This document shows positions 1 through 5,546 of a DNA stretch of 5,546 nt, in pieces. Position 1 is the first letter of the stretch, and every line of letters begins with the position of its first letter. The DNA is from Acidobacteriota bacterium (lineage in GTDB: Bacteria > Acidobacteriota > Vicinamibacteria > Vicinamibacterales > JACQTH01): contig JACQTH010000208.1 of NCBI GenBank assembly GCA_016210935.1, forward strand, positions 1-5,546, given 5' to 3'. The position numbers and the translations under genes were made by a program. The notes under the pieces were generated by a model. The model had not been told where the DNA came from, searched no databases, and saw only the letters and a list, made by a program, of their open reading frames with translations.

Positions 1-81
1 CCGGTTGAGAGCGGTGGCGCTCGCGGCGGCCGCGGCCGGATGGGACAGGGACGTCGGGGTCAGGGAGGAAGAGCGGGGTAA
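1..81 (+). CDS. C-terminal tail of an upstream gene, possibly an RND periplasmic adaptor (partial)
   Basis: Frame 1 is open from the window edge to a TAA at 79-81 and gives 26 residues made mostly of Gly, Arg, Ala and Gln, with no recognisable domain. The tail resembles the Gly/Arg-rich end of the adaptor encoded at 3392-5173, which also finishes in Arg/Gly residues and TAA. Adaptor genes usually sit directly before their RND permease, so I infer this is the end of the adaptor partnering the pump at 202-3357. The identity is not proven by these residues. Frame 2 is also open, to a TAG at 107-109, and has a higher GC at third positions, so the reading frame itself is uncertain. Frame 3 has a stop at once. 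Confidence 0.45.
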   Translation, partial: PVESGGARGGRGRMGQGRRGQGGRAG

Positions 82-88
82 GAGGGAG

Positions 89-130
89 GAGCTAGAAGCT
101 AGGAGTTAGGAGCTAGGAGTTAGGAGCTAG
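89..130 (+). repeat. Tandem heptamer repeat, six copies (left arm)
   Basis: Six consecutive 7-base units follow the pattern (G/A)AG(C/T)TAG: GAGCTAG, AAGCTAG, GAGTTAG, GAGCTAG, GAGTTAG, GAGCTAG. Variation is confined to unit positions 1 and 4 and is always a transition. The array begins eight bases after the TAA at 79-81. Its units contain GGAG, which looks like a Shine-Dalgarno core, but no start codon is suitably placed after it. Confidence 0.9.
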
Positions 131-146
131 ATCGTCGCTCCAGCGT

Positions 147-181
147 CCGGCTCCTAACTTCTAGCTCCCAGCTCCTAGCTC
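147..181 (-). repeat. Inverted heptamer repeat array, about five degenerate copies (right arm)
   Basis: Read on the minus strand, this stretch holds the same heptamer family as 89-130: on the plus strand the units are CCGGCTC, CTAACTT, CTAGCTC, CCAGCTC and CTAGCTC. It ends about 20 bases before the start codon of the RND gene. The array is more degenerate than the left arm, with the outermost unit poorest. Confidence 0.85.
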
Positions 182-190
182 CTTCACAAC

Positions 191-205
191 ATGAGTCGCT
201 TATGA
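191..205 (+). other. Possible four-codon mini-ORF overlapping the RND start
   Basis: ATG at 191 is followed by AGT CGC TTA and TGA at 203-205, giving Met-Ser-Arg-Leu. Its stop overlaps the ATG of the RND gene at 202 in an ATGA arrangement, a geometry typical of translational coupling. Neither ATG has a Shine-Dalgarno in front of it. The arrangement could easily be chance. Confidence 0.25.
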
Positions 206-3200
206 GCATTCCGCGCCTTTCGATTCATCGTCCGGTCACGATGTTCATGATCTCCGGGGTCATCCTGCTGCTGGGTGGGATCTCGCTGGCCAGACTGCCG
301 GTCGATCTGATGCCGGACGTCAGCTTCCCGACGGTCACCGTGCGCGTCGGATACTCCGGAGTGGGTCCGCTGGAGATCGAGGACCTGATTACGCGCCCGA
401 TCGAGCAGACCGTTGCCGCGGTGGCCGGACTCGACACCATCAGCTCGACCTCGTCCGAAGGGTCCAGTATGGTGCGGCTCAGTTTCGCGTGGGGCACGGA
501 TCTGAACGAGGCGACCAACGACGTGCGCACGCGGCTGGATCGCGTTCGCAACCGGCTGCCTGAAGACGCCGACGCCCCGGTCATTTTCAAGTTCGACTCG
601 ACCGCGCAGCCGATCGTCTTCCTGGGGGTCGAGGGCGACTACGACCCGGTCATGCTCCGGGAAGTGGCGCAGAACGACCTGTCGCCGCGCCTCGAGCGGG
701 TGCCCGGCGTCGCGTCGGTGGACGTCATGGGCGGACTGCGGCGCCAGATTCGGATCGAGCTGTCGAAGGAAAAGATCACGGCGCTGGATCTGTCCGTCGA
801 TCGCGTCATCAATCTCCTCAGAACGGAGAACCAGAACATCCCGGTCGGCGAGGTCAACGAAGGCGACATGACCTACCTGCTGCGCAGCCAGGGACAGTTC
901 ACCGACCTCGATGACATCCGGTCGCTTGTGGTCCTCTCGAAAAACGGCGTGCCCGTGTACATGCGGGACATCGCCGACGTCAAAGATTCAACGGAAGATG
1001 TCCGGTCGATCGTTCGTATCAACGGGAAGCCCGGCGTGCGGATGTCGGTCACCAAGCAGTCGGGCCAGAACACCGTCGCTATCGCCCGGGCCGTCAAAGC
1101 CGAGATCGATCGGATCAACCGGGAAGTGCCGGGTGTCAGGCTCCAGGTCCTGAACGACACGTCGAGGTTCATCGAGCGGGCGATCGGCGCGGTCACCGAC
1201 CACGTCATGATCGGATCCGTGCTGGTCGTCGGGATCATCTTCGTGTTCCTCCGGAACCTGCGCTCCACCGTAATCATCTGCACGTCGATTCCGATCTCGA
1301 TCATCGGCACGTTCGCGCTTCTCTACTTCGGCGGGTTCACCCTGAACACGATGACCTTCGGTGGCCTCGCCCTGGGCGTGGGGATGATCGTCGACGCCGC
1401 GATCGTGGTGCTGGAGAACACGTACCGGCACATGGAGCGCGGGAAGAGCCGGATGCAGGCGGCCGTCGACGGCAGCGAAGAAGTCTGGTCCGCCATCCTC
1501 GCTTCCACGTTGACGCACGTTGCCGTCTTCATCCCCCTGCTCTTCCTGACGGGCGTGTCCAGCATCATGTTCAGGCAGTTGTCGGTCGTCGTGATCTTCT
1601 CGCTATCGGCGTCGCTGTTCGTCGCGGTGACACTGGTGCCGGTGCTCTGCTCGCGCCTGCTCAAGCTGCCGAAGCCGGTGGAGGAACGCCGCGGTCCCGT
1701 GGGGCGCATCTACACGGCGAGCGAGCGTGCGCTCGAAGGGCTGGACGACTGGTACCGCAGGATGCTTCACCTCGCGCTCCAGCACCGGCCGACCGTCCTG
1801 TTGAGCGGCGCGGCGATCTTCGTGCTCGCGATCCTTCTGTTGCCCGGCATCCCCTTCGAGTTGATGCCGCAGACCGACGAGGGGCAGGTTAACGTCGACG
1901 CGGAGCTGGCCCTCGGCACGCGGATCGAGCGGACGGATGAAGTACTCCGTCGGCTCGAGCAGATGGCGCGCGAGGCCGTGCCGGAGGCCGTCACGGTGCT
2001 GGCGCAGGGCGGCGGCGGCGCGGGCGGACCCGGCGGGGGCGGCGGGTTCGGCGGCGGCGGCACCCACCGCGCGTCGCTGAACATCGTGCTGAAGCCGAAG
2101 AACGAGCGCACCCGAACGAGCGACGAGATCGCCCAGGGCCTGCGGCGTCAGTTGAGCGGCATTCCGGGCGTCACGATCCGCGCACGGGCCACCGGCGGCA
2201 ACATGCAGATGAACCGGATGCTCGGGGGCGGCGGCGGCGGCGACAGCCGGTTCGCCCTGGAGATTCGCGGCCACGATCTGACTGATGCGAAGCGGCTGGG
2301 CCAGCAGGCCAAGGTCCTGATGGACGCCACGCCTGGCATCGCCGACGCCCGCATCGGCCGCGACGAAGGCCGGCCCGAGTTGGCCGTGCGGGTCGATCGG
2401 CAGAAGGCCGCGCTGCTCGGCCTGACGGTGACCGGCGTCGCCAATACGCTGCGCACGAACGTCGCGGGCACACAGGCGGCGTTCTTCCGCGAGCGCGGAA
2501 ACCAGTACCCGATCATCGTGCGGTTGCGCCAGGAGGACCGGTCGCGGATCGACGATGTGAACCAGATCCTGCTCAGCACCACCAGCGGGCAGGTCATGCA
2601 GGCGAAGAACCTCATTCAGGTCGGCGCCGAGCAGGGGCCGGTGCAAATCGAGCGGAAGAACCAGGAACGCATCATGCGCGTCAACGCCGAGGTCGAGACG
2701 GCCCTGAGCGACGCGGTCCGGGCGGTCGAGCAGCGGCTGCCCGGTCTCAACGTGCCGCCCGATTTCGCGGTCGGATTCGGGTCGGAGGTCGAGGAGCAGA
2801 GCAAGGCCTTCCGGCAGCTGCAGCTCATGCTGATCCTCGCGATCGTGCTCGTCTATGCCGTCATGGCCTCGCAATACGAGTCGCTGCGGGATCCGTTCAT
2901 CATCATGTTCTCGGTGCCGCTGGCCGCCATCGGCGTCGTCGCGAGCCTGATGCTGACCAACACGGCCTTCAGCGTCCAGGCGTACATCGGCGTCATCATG
3001 CTGGCGGGGATTGTGGTGAGCAACGCGATCCTGCTGGTCGACTATACGAACGTGCTGCGCCGCAGGGACGGCCTGCCGCTGCGCGAGGCGGTCGAGCTCG
3101 CCGGACGCACCAGACTGCGTCCGATTCTGATGACGAGCGGGGCCACGGTCCTCGGCCTGCTGCCGATGGCGCTCGGCTTTGGCGAGGGCGCCGAGCTGCA

Positions 3201-3357
3201 GGTGCCCCTGGCGCGTGTGGTCATCGGCGGCCTGACGACGTCGACGTTGGTCACGCTGGTCTTCGTGCCGACGGTGTACACGCTGTTCGAGGAGGGCCTT
3301 CCCGTGTTCCGCAAGAGACCGCACGTCGAGACACCGCAGCCGACAGCGGCGGTCTGA
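202..3357 (+). CDS. RND-family efflux pump, inner-membrane permease subunit (AcrB-type, HAE1-like)
   Basis: This is a complete proton-driven RND exporter, expected to act as a trimer in the inner membrane with an adaptor and a TolC-like channel; the substrate cannot be read from sequence. Its 1051 residues match the family length (E. coli AcrB has 1049). Predicted layout: TM1 at about 13-31, first periplasmic porter/docking region to about 330, TM2-TM6 at about 335-484, TM7 at about 529-548, second periplasmic region to about 870, and TM8-TM12 at about 874-1030. Family motifs are clear: GMIVDAAIVVLEN in TM4 (394-406), GIVVSNAILLVDY in TM10 (936-948) and RTRLRPILMT (969-978). Relative to AcrB, Asp407, Arg971 and Thr978 are kept (here Asp398, Arg971, Thr978), whereas Asp408 is Ala399 and Lys940 is Ser940. 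Poly-Gly runs occur at 603-620 and 675-680. ATG 202 is the first in-frame ATG after a TAG at 121-123 and starts a typical RND N-terminus, but it has no Shine-Dalgarno. Specific substrate class or orthology to AcrB, MdtB or others is undetermined. Confidence 0.97.
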   Translation: MSIPRLSIHRPVTMFMISGVILLLGGISLARLPVDLMPDVSFPTVTVRVGYSGVGPLEIEDLITRPIEQTVAAVAGLDTISSTSSEGSSMVRLSFAWGTDLNEATNDVRTRLDRVRNRLPEDADAPVIFKFDSTAQPIVFLGVEGDYDPVMLREVAQNDLSPRLERVPGVASVDVMGGLRRQIRIELSKEKITALDLSVDRVINLLRTENQNIPVGEVNEGDMTYLLRSQGQFTDLDDIRSLVVLSKNGVPVYMRDIADVKDSTEDVRSIVRINGKPGVRMSVTKQSGQNTVAIARAVKAEIDRINREVPGVRLQVLNDTSRFIERAIGAVTDHVMIGSVLVVGIIFVFLRNLRSTVIICTSIPISIIGTFALLYFGGFTLNTMTFGGLALGVGMIVDAAIVVLENTYRHMERGKSRMQAAVDGSEEVWSAILASTLTHVAVFIPLLFLTGVSSIMFRQLSVVVIFSLSASLFVAVTLVPVLCSRLLKLPKPVEERRGPVGRIYTASERALEGLDDWYRRMLHLALQHRPTVLLSGAAIFVLAILLLPGIPFELMPQTDEGQVNVDAELALGTRIERTDEVLRRLEQMAREAVPEAVTVLAQGGGGAGGPGGGGGFGGGGTHRASLNIVLKPKNERTRTSDEIAQGLRRQLSGIPGVTIRARATGGNMQMNRMLGGGGGGDSRFALEIRGHDLTDAKRLGQQAKVLMDATPGIADARIGRDEGRPELAVRVDRQKAALLGLTVTGVANTLRTNVAGTQAAFFRERGNQYPIIVRLRQEDRSRIDDVNQILLSTTSGQVMQAKNLIQVGAEQGPVQIERKNQERIMRVNAEVETALSDAVRAVEQRLPGLNVPPDFAVGFGSEVEEQSKAFRQLQLMLILAIVLVYAVMASQYESLRDPFIIMFSVPLAAIGVVASLMLTNTAFSVQAYIGVIMLAGIVVSNAILLVDYTNVLRRRDGLPLREAVELAGRTRLRPILMTSGATVLGLLPMALGFGEGAELQVPLARVVIGGLTTSTLVTLVFVPTVYTLFEEGLPVFRKRPHVETPQPTAAV
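2008..2061 (+). repeat. GGC-rich tract encoding a poly-Gly loop in the RND pump
   Basis: Eighteen codons encode residues 603-620, all Gly except one Ala, one Pro and one Phe. By alignment of the flanks with AcrB (the end of PC1 before the strand leading to SLKDW), the tract occupies the place of the switch loop (AcrB about 613-623). A second run of six Gly codons lies at 2224-2241. The low complexity is in frame and does not disrupt the gene. Confidence 0.85.
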
Positions 3358-3379
3358 AGGCGTGCGCTACGACCAGGCG

Positions 3380-3385
3380 AAAGGA
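3380..3385 (+). promoter_or_regulatory. Shine-Dalgarno that decides the adaptor start
   Basis: AAAGGA ends six bases before the GTG at 3392, an ideal spacing. The alternative GTG at 3362 has GAAGG only one base upstream, too close to work. This is the only strong Shine-Dalgarno before any gene in the window. Confidence 0.75.
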
Positions 3386-3391
3386 CGATTC

Positions 3392-5173
3392 GTGAAGCGG
3401 TTGGTGCTCACGCTGGTGACGATCGGGGTCCTGATGGCCTCGGGCGGCGCGTATTACAAGTGGCGCAACGGAGGCGAACAGGTCCAGGTCAGTACGTCGC
3501 CCGTCCTGCGAGGCGACGTCGTGAGCACCGTCGGCGCGACAGGGACCCTGGACGCCGTCACGACGGTGCAGGTCGGAACCCAGGTGTCCGGGACGGTCAG
3601 AGAGCTGAACGCCGATTTCAACTCGCTGGTCCGCAAGGGTCAGGTCATCGCGCGCCTCGATCCGTCGCTGTTCGAGACGCAAGTCGAACAGTCGCGTGCC
3701 AACCTCGTCCGGTCGCAGGCTGACGTCGAGCGCCTGCGCGTCTCGCTCGACGACGCCCGAACCAAGTTGAAGCGAGCCGAGGAGCTCTCCGGCCGAAACC
3801 TCATCCCGCGCAGCGAGCTCGAGGCATCGCAGGTCGCGGTCAAGGCTGCGGAAGCGCAGCTCCGGTCCGCGCAGGCGCAGGTCACCCAGGCCGAGGCGTC
3901 GCTCAACCAGAGTCAGGTCAACCTGCAGCACACCGTCATTTCGGCGCCGATCGACGGCATCGTGATCTCGCGCAACGTGGACGTCGGCCAGACGGTCGCC
4001 GCCAGTCTCTCGTCACCGACGCTGTTTCTCCTCGCCGCGGATCTGACGAAGATGAAGGTGAGCGCCAGCATCGATGAATCCGACGTCGGTCGCATCCGCC
4101 CCGGCCAGCACGTCCGATTCAGGGTTGATGCCTATCCCACCGAGGAATTCAGAGGAACGGTCCTGCAGGTGCGGCTCCAGCCGGTCGTTGTTCAGAACGT
4201 CGTGACGTATGCGACCGTCATCGACGTTCCGAATCCCGAACTGAAGCTCAAGCCCGGGATGACGGCCAACGTCACGATCGAAGTCGCACGGCGTGACGAC
4301 GTGTTGAAGGTGCCGAACGCGGCATTGCGCTTCCGCCCCACCACCGAGATCTTCGCGGCGTTGAAACAGACGCCCCCGAACGACGGCGAATGGCGCGGTG
4401 GACTCGGAGCCCCCGGGGGGGGCGGTGGCAGACGCGACTTTCAGCGTGGCGGCGGTGAGGGACGTGGCGCTGGGGCGACCGCCGGTGGACGCCCGACAGG
4501 CACGTCCGGCCCGTCTCCACCCAGCTCGCTCCCATCCGACTCCGCCCCCTCTGTGGCGCAGAACGTTGGTTCTGCGCGAGATGCGCGAGGGGCGGATCAG
4601 CAGGCGGGCGGCCAGCGTCAAGGCGGTGGGCGCGGCGCCGACGATCCAGAGCAGCGCCGGCAGTTGATGGAGCGGTTGGAGAAGATGCCGCCGGAGGAGC
4701 GGGAAGCGTTCTTGAAGCGGATGCGCGAGCGAGGCCGCAGTGGTGAATCGGGTCAGTCTGGACGCGGCGAAGGCGCCGGGCGCGGCGGTAGTGGCCGATC
4801 GGATCGTGCCGGTCGGACGGAGGCGAGGTCTGATCCGGCGGCGCAAGCCACCCCTCTGCGCAAAGAGGGCGCGACGACGATCGATTCGCTTTTCGGTCCC
4901 TTGCCAGCAGTGGAGACGTCCGGGCGCGTGTGGATCTACGTCAATAACCAACTGCAGCCGGTCCGGCTCAGGCTCGGCATCGCCGACACCACGCACACGG
5001 AGGTCATCAGCGGCGATGTCAAAGAGGGAATGCCACTCGTCACATCCGTTTCGACGGGAGCGGAAACTGCTACTTCCGGCTCGGGCCGCTCACCCCTGAT
5101 GCCCCAACGGGGCTTTGGACCCGGTGGCGGTGGGCGCAGTCCTGGAGGCGCGGGAGCTGGGAGAGGAGGATAA
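3392..5173 (+). CDS. Periplasmic adaptor (membrane fusion protein), MacA/HlyD-like, with a large low-complexity insert
   Basis: It would link an inner-membrane exporter to an outer-membrane channel. Counting from GTG 3392 (594 residues): Val/Met-Lys-Arg and a hydrophobic stretch at about 4-20 form an uncleaved membrane anchor or signal peptide without a lipobox Cys. The barrel-sandwich (lipoyl) halves are at about 52-90 (VQVGTQVSG, then LVRKGQVIARLD) and about 181-210 (ISAPIDGIVISRNVDVGQTV). Between them is an alpha-helical hairpin at about 93-180 with heptad-like Ala/Gln/Leu pattern; its tip has Arg128 and Leu132 of the RLS channel-contact motif but Pro139 where Ser is usual. The beta-barrel is at about 212-300, with NPELKLKPGMTANV as in MacA. 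The membrane-proximal domain begins at 304-315 and resumes at 511-560 (VWIYVNNQLQPVRLRLGI); about 190 residues of Gly/Arg/Pro/Ser-rich sequence, with one charged helix at 417-449, separate the halves. The C-terminus is Gly-rich. The protein is much longer than E. coli MacA (about 370). GTG 3362 would add ten residues but lacks a usable Shine-Dalgarno. The following ABC ATPase gene suggests a MacAB-type partnership rather than service to the RND pump, though either is possible. Confidence 0.92.
   Translation: MKRLVLTLVTIGVLMASGGAYYKWRNGGEQVQVSTSPVLRGDVVSTVGATGTLDAVTTVQVGTQVSGTVRELNADFNSLVRKGQVIARLDPSLFETQVEQSRANLVRSQADVERLRVSLDDARTKLKRAEELSGRNLIPRSELEASQVAVKAAEAQLRSAQAQVTQAEASLNQSQVNLQHTVISAPIDGIVISRNVDVGQTVAASLSSPTLFLLAADLTKMKVSASIDESDVGRIRPGQHVRFRVDAYPTEEFRGTVLQVRLQPVVVQNVVTYATVIDVPNPELKLKPGMTANVTIEVARRDDVLKVPNAALRFRPTTEIFAALKQTPPNDGEWRGGLGAPGGGGGRRDFQRGGGEGRGAGATAGGRPTGTSGPSPPSSLPSDSAPSVAQNVGSARDARGADQQAGGQRQGGGRGADDPEQRRQLMERLEKMPPEEREAFLKRMRERGRSGESGQSGRGEGAGRGGSGRSDRAGRTEARSDPAAQATPLRKEGATTIDSLFGPLPAVETSGRVWIYVNNQLQPVRLRLGIADTTHTEVISGDVKEGMPLVTSVSTGAETATSGSGRSPLMPQRGFGPGGGGRSPGGAGAGRGG
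4410..4422 (+). repeat. Homopolymer tract C5-G8 inside the adaptor gene
   Basis: Five C followed by eight G lie at the beginning of the low-complexity insert and encode part of Ala-Pro-Gly-Gly-Gly. Such tracts are prone to slippage or sequencing error. The downstream frame returns to the conserved membrane-proximal strand near 4919, so the assembled sequence is in frame here. Confidence 0.8.
4541..4596. repeat. REP-like palindrome within the adaptor coding sequence
   Basis: A perfect nine-base stem (GCGCAGAAC at 4556-4564 and GTTCTGCGC at 4569-4577) encloses a GTTG loop. An outer pair, TCCGCCCCCTC at 4541-4551 and GAGGGGCGGA at 4587-4596, is complementary apart from one extra C. The whole lies in the disordered insert of the adaptor. 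The shape resembles palindromic intergenic repeats, but here it is translated in frame. Whether it is a dispersed genomic repeat cannot be told from one copy. Confidence 0.6.
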
Positions 5174-5231
5174 ATACAACAATCAATCACCAAATCTTCA
5201 ATCCCTCAAATCATCAATGTAGATTCGACTC
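5174..5231 (+). other. G-free A/C-rich spacer between adaptor and ABC ATPase genes
   Basis: From 5171 to 5218 the plus strand has no G at all, in a GC-rich neighbourhood, and repeats CAAATC and CAATC motifs at irregular 4-10 base spacing. It should be unstructured as RNA. No Shine-Dalgarno precedes the ATG at 5232. An ATG-TAG start-stop pair at 5217-5222 is in frame with the ATPase gene. The spacer may serve as a standby or S1-type translation leader, or as a Rho-loading site; both are inference. Confidence 0.6.
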
Positions 5232-5546
5232 ATGCCCCCCGTTATCCACACCCACGACCTCGTTAAAACCTACGAGCTCGGCGAAGTACAGGTGCGCGCG
5301 CTTCGAGGTGTGAGCGTCTCGATCGAGCGCGGCGAGTTCGTGGCGGTGACGGGCCCGTCCGGGTCGGGCAAGTCGACGTTCATGCACATCCTCGGCTGCC
5401 TGGATCGGCCGACGAGCGGAAAGTACCTGCTGGAGGACCGTGACGTCTCGCGGCTGTCGAAGGTCGAGCTTGCCGCGATTCGCAACCGCAAGATCGGGTT
5501 CGTCTTTCAGGGCTTCAACCTCCTTCCCCGCACGACTGCCCTCGAC
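5232..5546 (+). CDS. ABC transporter ATP-binding protein, MacB/LolD type (partial, 3' end beyond window)
   Basis: The first 105 codons of an ABC ATPase domain are visible. They show an A-loop Tyr14, Walker A GPSGSGKST at 41-49 (Lys47 for phosphate binding), the family motif ILGCLDRPTSG just after it, and the Q-loop FVFQGFNLLP with Gln93. Signature, Walker B and H-loop lie past the window. The ILGCLD motif and the FNLLP sequence fit the MacB/LolD group, which drive MacB-type or FtsX-like permeases in tripartite export or lipoprotein release. Whether a MacB permease domain is fused or encoded separately cannot be seen. ATG 5232 is the first start after the in-frame TAG at 5220-5222; it lacks a Shine-Dalgarno. 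Position right after a MacA-like adaptor supports a MacAB-type exporter. Confidence 0.93.
   Translation, partial: MPPVIHTHDLVKTYELGEVQVRALRGVSVSIERGEFVAVTGPSGSGKSTFMHILGCLDRPTSGKYLLEDRDVSRLSKVELAAIRNRKIGFVFQGFNLLPRTTALD

Larger units (their letters stand above)
88..182. repeat. Long imperfect inverted repeat in the spacer before the RND gene
   Basis: The two heptamer arrays face each other. Aligning 88-123 with the reverse complement of 147-182 gives 28 of 36 identical positions; four of the eight differences would be G-U wobbles in RNA. The loop is roughly 20 bases. In RNA this could fold into a long stem between the upstream gene and the pump gene. No U tract follows, so it is not a classical intrinsic terminator. 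It may be an attenuator, an mRNA-stability element or simply a proliferating intergenic repeat. The rest of the 82-201 spacer shows no promoter I can support. Confidence 0.75.

Noticed and set aside
88..182. CRISPR-like array or intrinsic terminator
   Set aside because: Units are only seven bases with no spacers, and the stem is not followed by a U tract.
1603..3324. Long open frame of 573 codons on the minus strand inside the RND gene
   Set aside because: It is antisense to a complete, motif-rich RND permease; its product is rich in Arg, Asp, His and Gln with no domain, as expected for the shadow of high-GC coding DNA.
3362..3391. Adaptor start at GTG 3362
   Set aside because: Its GAAGG lies one base from the start, while GTG 3392 has AAAGGA at six bases and begins with a typical Lys-Arg plus hydrophobic anchor.
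4398..4667. Plus-strand frame shifted relative to the adaptor, with high third-position GC, suggesting a frameshift at the G8 tract
   Set aside because: The annotated frame yields a coherent charged helix (417-449) and leads straight into the conserved membrane-proximal strand, whereas the shifted frame ends in TGA without a domain. Gly codons followed by G can produce the third-position signal.
4013..4996. Open frame of 327 codons on the minus strand inside the adaptor gene
   Set aside because: It is antisense to the conserved adaptor domains and the low-complexity insert, and shows no recognisable domain.

Overview
The window is high-GC bacterial DNA carrying a same-strand multidrug or small-molecule export cluster. 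From left to right it holds: the last codons of an upstream gene with a Gly/Arg-rich tail; a 120-base spacer built from degenerate heptamer repeats in inverted orientation; a complete RND (AcrB-type, HAE1-like) inner-membrane pump of 1051 residues; a complete MacA/HlyD-like periplasmic adaptor of about 594 residues with a large low-complexity insert; a short G-free, A/C-rich spacer; and the first 105 codons of a MacB/LolD-type ABC ATPase cut off by the window end.

The likely logic is two export machines side by side. The RND permease probably pairs with an adaptor encoded upstream, of which only the tail would be visible. The second adaptor sits directly before an ABC ATPase with the MacB-like ILGCLD motif, so it more likely serves a MacAB-type ABC exporter. 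Both machines would connect to a TolC-like outer-membrane channel, which is not in the window. The adaptor start lies 34 bases after the RND stop and has the only convincing Shine-Dalgarno in the window, so the genes probably form one transcript.

The host is probably a Gram-negative with an outer membrane. The high GC, the heptamer intergenic repeats (TAGGAGC/TAGGAGT type), the glycine-rich efflux proteins and starts lacking a Shine-Dalgarno remind me of Acidobacteriota, perhaps Vicinamibacteria. That is a recollection-based inference, not something the sequence proves.

I found no wholly new system. The points worth a second look are the Gly-rich replacement of the RND switch loop, the altered proton-relay residues (Asp-Ala and Ser in place of Asp-Asp and Lys), the roughly 190-residue disordered insert splitting the adaptor's membrane-proximal domain with a long DNA palindrome inside it, and the two unusual intergenic spacers.
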